DNA from: Zychaea mexicana
Taxonomy: Eukaryota; Mucoromycota; Mucoromycetes; Mucorales; Lichtheimiaceae
Assembly: GCF_025766255.1 (NCBI RefSeq)
Contig: NW_026516930.1
Coordinates: 1 to 17,565, forward strand
Length of the DNA stretch: 17,565 nucleotides
Direction: 5' to 3'
The notes below the pieces were generated by a model. It was given only the letters and a program-made list of their open reading frames with translations, did not search any database and was not told the origin of the DNA. A program made the translations under genes and the position numbers. Below, piece by piece: positions 16,339 through 17,565 of this stretch; the first letter of the stretch is position 1, and each line of letters opens with the position of its first letter.

Positions 16339-16893
16339 GGCGTCAAACGGCGTGAACTTATCATCACTTAACTCAGTTGCGAAATACTTGCTTTCCAGTT
16401 ACGAATGCGAGATGCCGATTGCGAACAATGCTATTTCTCCTGTACGAAATTTGATTTTCTTCAGTGCGAATAATTAGTTAGCACCATAGCGAACTACTGC
16501 TTGCCCCATGCGAAAAATAGGCACTTCCATAAACGAACATTCGTACACCCGAGAACGAAAATATAGTTGCTCAGTAACGAACATCTTCTTGCCCACTACG
16601 AAAAAAAAATATTCCCACTTGCGAAGTTCGGGTAACCCAGATACGAACAAGCTGTTGCCCAGATACGAAAAATAGCCAGCCCGTAAACGGAACCGATTCC
16701 GAAAAACTTTTCGCCCGTTTACGAAAGCTGTTGTCCCACAAACTAAAAGCTTGTCCCACAAACCAAAAACCACCCACCCCCATACGAAAAATCTGCCACC
16801 CATATACCAAAAAATGCTCCTCCTGCATACCAAAAATATCCTTCAAAGTACGAAAAATAGAAGGCCGGCATTGGTATCGAATGCAAAATCCTG
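16339..16893 (-). repeat. Element T right inverted repeat (555 bp)
   Basis: Reverse complement of 11196-11750, containing the same array read inward from CAGGATTTTG. The similarity ends sharply at GACGCC (16339-16344 read inversely), after which the two sides of the element are unrelated. Confidence 0.9.
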
Positions 16894-16895
16894 TA
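16894..16895. repeat. TA target-site duplication of element T (right)
   Basis: TA after CCTG, followed by CACCGAG as at 56 onward in the empty site. Confidence 0.92.
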
Positions 16896-17515
16896 CACCG
16901 AGCTTTCGTGGGATGATATCTTCTTGCAATTTTTTTCTGACCAGCTCCACTTTTCTTTGCTGTGGGGGCTGCTCTTTGATCCACTTGCAAATTGCAAGCT
17001 TGATATCCTCATCGGCAAGAAGAGAAATTCGCTTGGAATGCTTGCCTTGGCGATGAGCAGTTACTTTGCTAGTGAGAACATATGATTTGGTCCACGATCT
17101 GATTGCCCGACCAAATACTGTAATGGAACCACCACCTAATTGTTTCGCAATTCTTTCAGATTCGACGATTTTCTGTTTCTTTTGGCCTTGGTGCTCGATT
17201 AGATATCCCAGGAATTGCAAGACAACAATTGTACCGTAGGACATCGTATGGCTTCATTTGGCCTGATGGCGACTGCTGGTTTCGGCTGGTCTGCATCAGT
17301 TGTTGCAAAGCCGCATGTCTCTCCTTCATTAGCGATTGATCTTCGAGAATGATCAAGGCTTCATCTGTAGCTGACAATGACGATGGATCGGTGGTCGATG
17401 ACGCAGCAAAGAACTCTGTTATTTTTCGATGCTTTTTACCCAATGCAGCGAGCTCTCTTGCATTTCTACGACGGCGCTGTGCAGTTTTTTTGCCATTTCC
17501 TGTATTTGGAAACGA
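16896..17515 (-). pseudogene. Element A transposase, copy 2, exon 2 5' part (frameshifted)
   Basis: Exon 2 begins at 17515 after the intron ending CTTACTGCAG; exon 1 is outside the window. It repeats copy 1 (56-674) but has one extra A near 17224 (GACAACAATTG versus GACACAATTG). This breaks the frame in the VLQFLGYL region and leaves RYNCCLAIPG instead. A compensated pair of indels near 17112-17122 changes IQYLGRA to ITVFGRA. The coding part stops at the element T insertion point inside the helix-turn-helix-like region. Confidence 0.75.
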
Positions 17516-17565
17516 CTGCAGTAAGAAGATGAACCAGTTAACAAACAAACTAGAAGAAATAAGTC

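Larger units (their letters stand above)
11196..16893. mobile_element. Element T: 5,698-bp TA-inserting transposon with long arrayed inverted repeats and three genes
   Basis: The boundaries are read from the empty site in copy 1 of element A (CGATACACCG at 51-60). In copy 2 the TA is doubled (11194-11195, 16894-16895) around CAGGATTTTG...CAAAATCCTG. The element has 555-bp inverted ends, a plus-strand gene (11870-13571), and minus-strand genes for a DD34E transposase (13948-15607) and a small basic protein (15842-16213). TA duplication and DD34E place it in the Tc1/mariner/IS630 superfamily, but it is far larger, with far longer ends, than typical Tc1/mariner elements. It is younger than the element A duplication, since only copy 2 carries it. 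Confidence 0.92.
9558..17565 (-). mobile_element. Element A, copy 2, split by element T (5' end beyond window)
   Basis: The 3' terminal repeat is at 9558-9579 and the 3' untranslated part at 9580-9644. The transposase gene follows on the minus strand: 9645-11195, then, beyond the 5.7-kb element T, 16896-17565. The part within the window that overlaps copy 1 shows no substitutions and three single-base indels, so the duplication is recent. Confidence 0.85.

Noticed and set aside
1..17565. Element A copies at both window ends read as LTRs of one retrotransposon
   Set aside because: They contain transposase exons with inverted TIRs, and no reverse transcriptase, primer-binding site or polypurine tract lies between them.

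Overview
The window looks like an AT-rich, transposon-dense segment of an early-diverging fungal genome. Short GT-AG introns (about 50-130 nt), eukaryotic DDE transposases (Merlin, Tc1/mariner-like, a Harbinger/DDE_Tnp_4-like enzyme with a C-terminal chromodomain) and fragments of repetitive uncharacterised gene families suggest Mucoromycota, probably Glomeromycotina (arbuscular mycorrhizal fungi). The lineage is inferred from protein style and was not tested. No rRNA, convincing tRNA, CRISPR array or virus was seen.

Layout. (1) 1-1554 is the 5' part of a DDE transposon ('element A', copy 1, gene on the minus strand). (2) 1557-9555 is an AT-rich block of about 8.0 kb. It holds pieces of a minus-strand acidic, Cys-rich gene ('gene G') at both edges; a degraded gene ('gene X', 2563-5557) split by a chromodomain transposon ('element H', copy I, 2961-4869, 5-bp duplication ATTGC); two TA-associated MITEs (5682-6030 and 7157-7679); a truncated second copy of H (6033-7868) carrying an extra zinc-finger-like ORF; a gene X-like fragment (7869-8300); and a decayed Merlin transposase (8387-9346). 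(3) 9558 to the window end is element A copy 2, split by a 5,698-bp TA-inserting element ('element T', 11196-16893).

Element T is the best candidate for an undescribed system. It has 555-bp inverted repeats (about 99% identical), each built of about 24 degenerate motifs (TTCGYA..GGG) spaced about 22 bp, that is about two helical turns. Between them lie an intact DD34E transposase, a divergent DDE-fold relative on the opposite strand whose first catalytic Asp reads Gly, and a small basic protein gene. Copy 1 of element A supplies the empty target site, so the boundaries and the TA duplication are read directly.

The second notable signal is that the gene G pieces at the two edges of the AT-rich block, each abutting an element A end, join in frame across a single TA, but in the wrong order for a simple insertion. 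This is what a tandem duplication (or integrated circle, or assembly duplication) with a unit of about 11.1 kb containing element A would produce. The two A copies differ over 670 bp only by three single-base indels. Several ORF breaks here are also one-base indels, often in homopolymers, so some 'pseudogenes' may reflect sequencing error.
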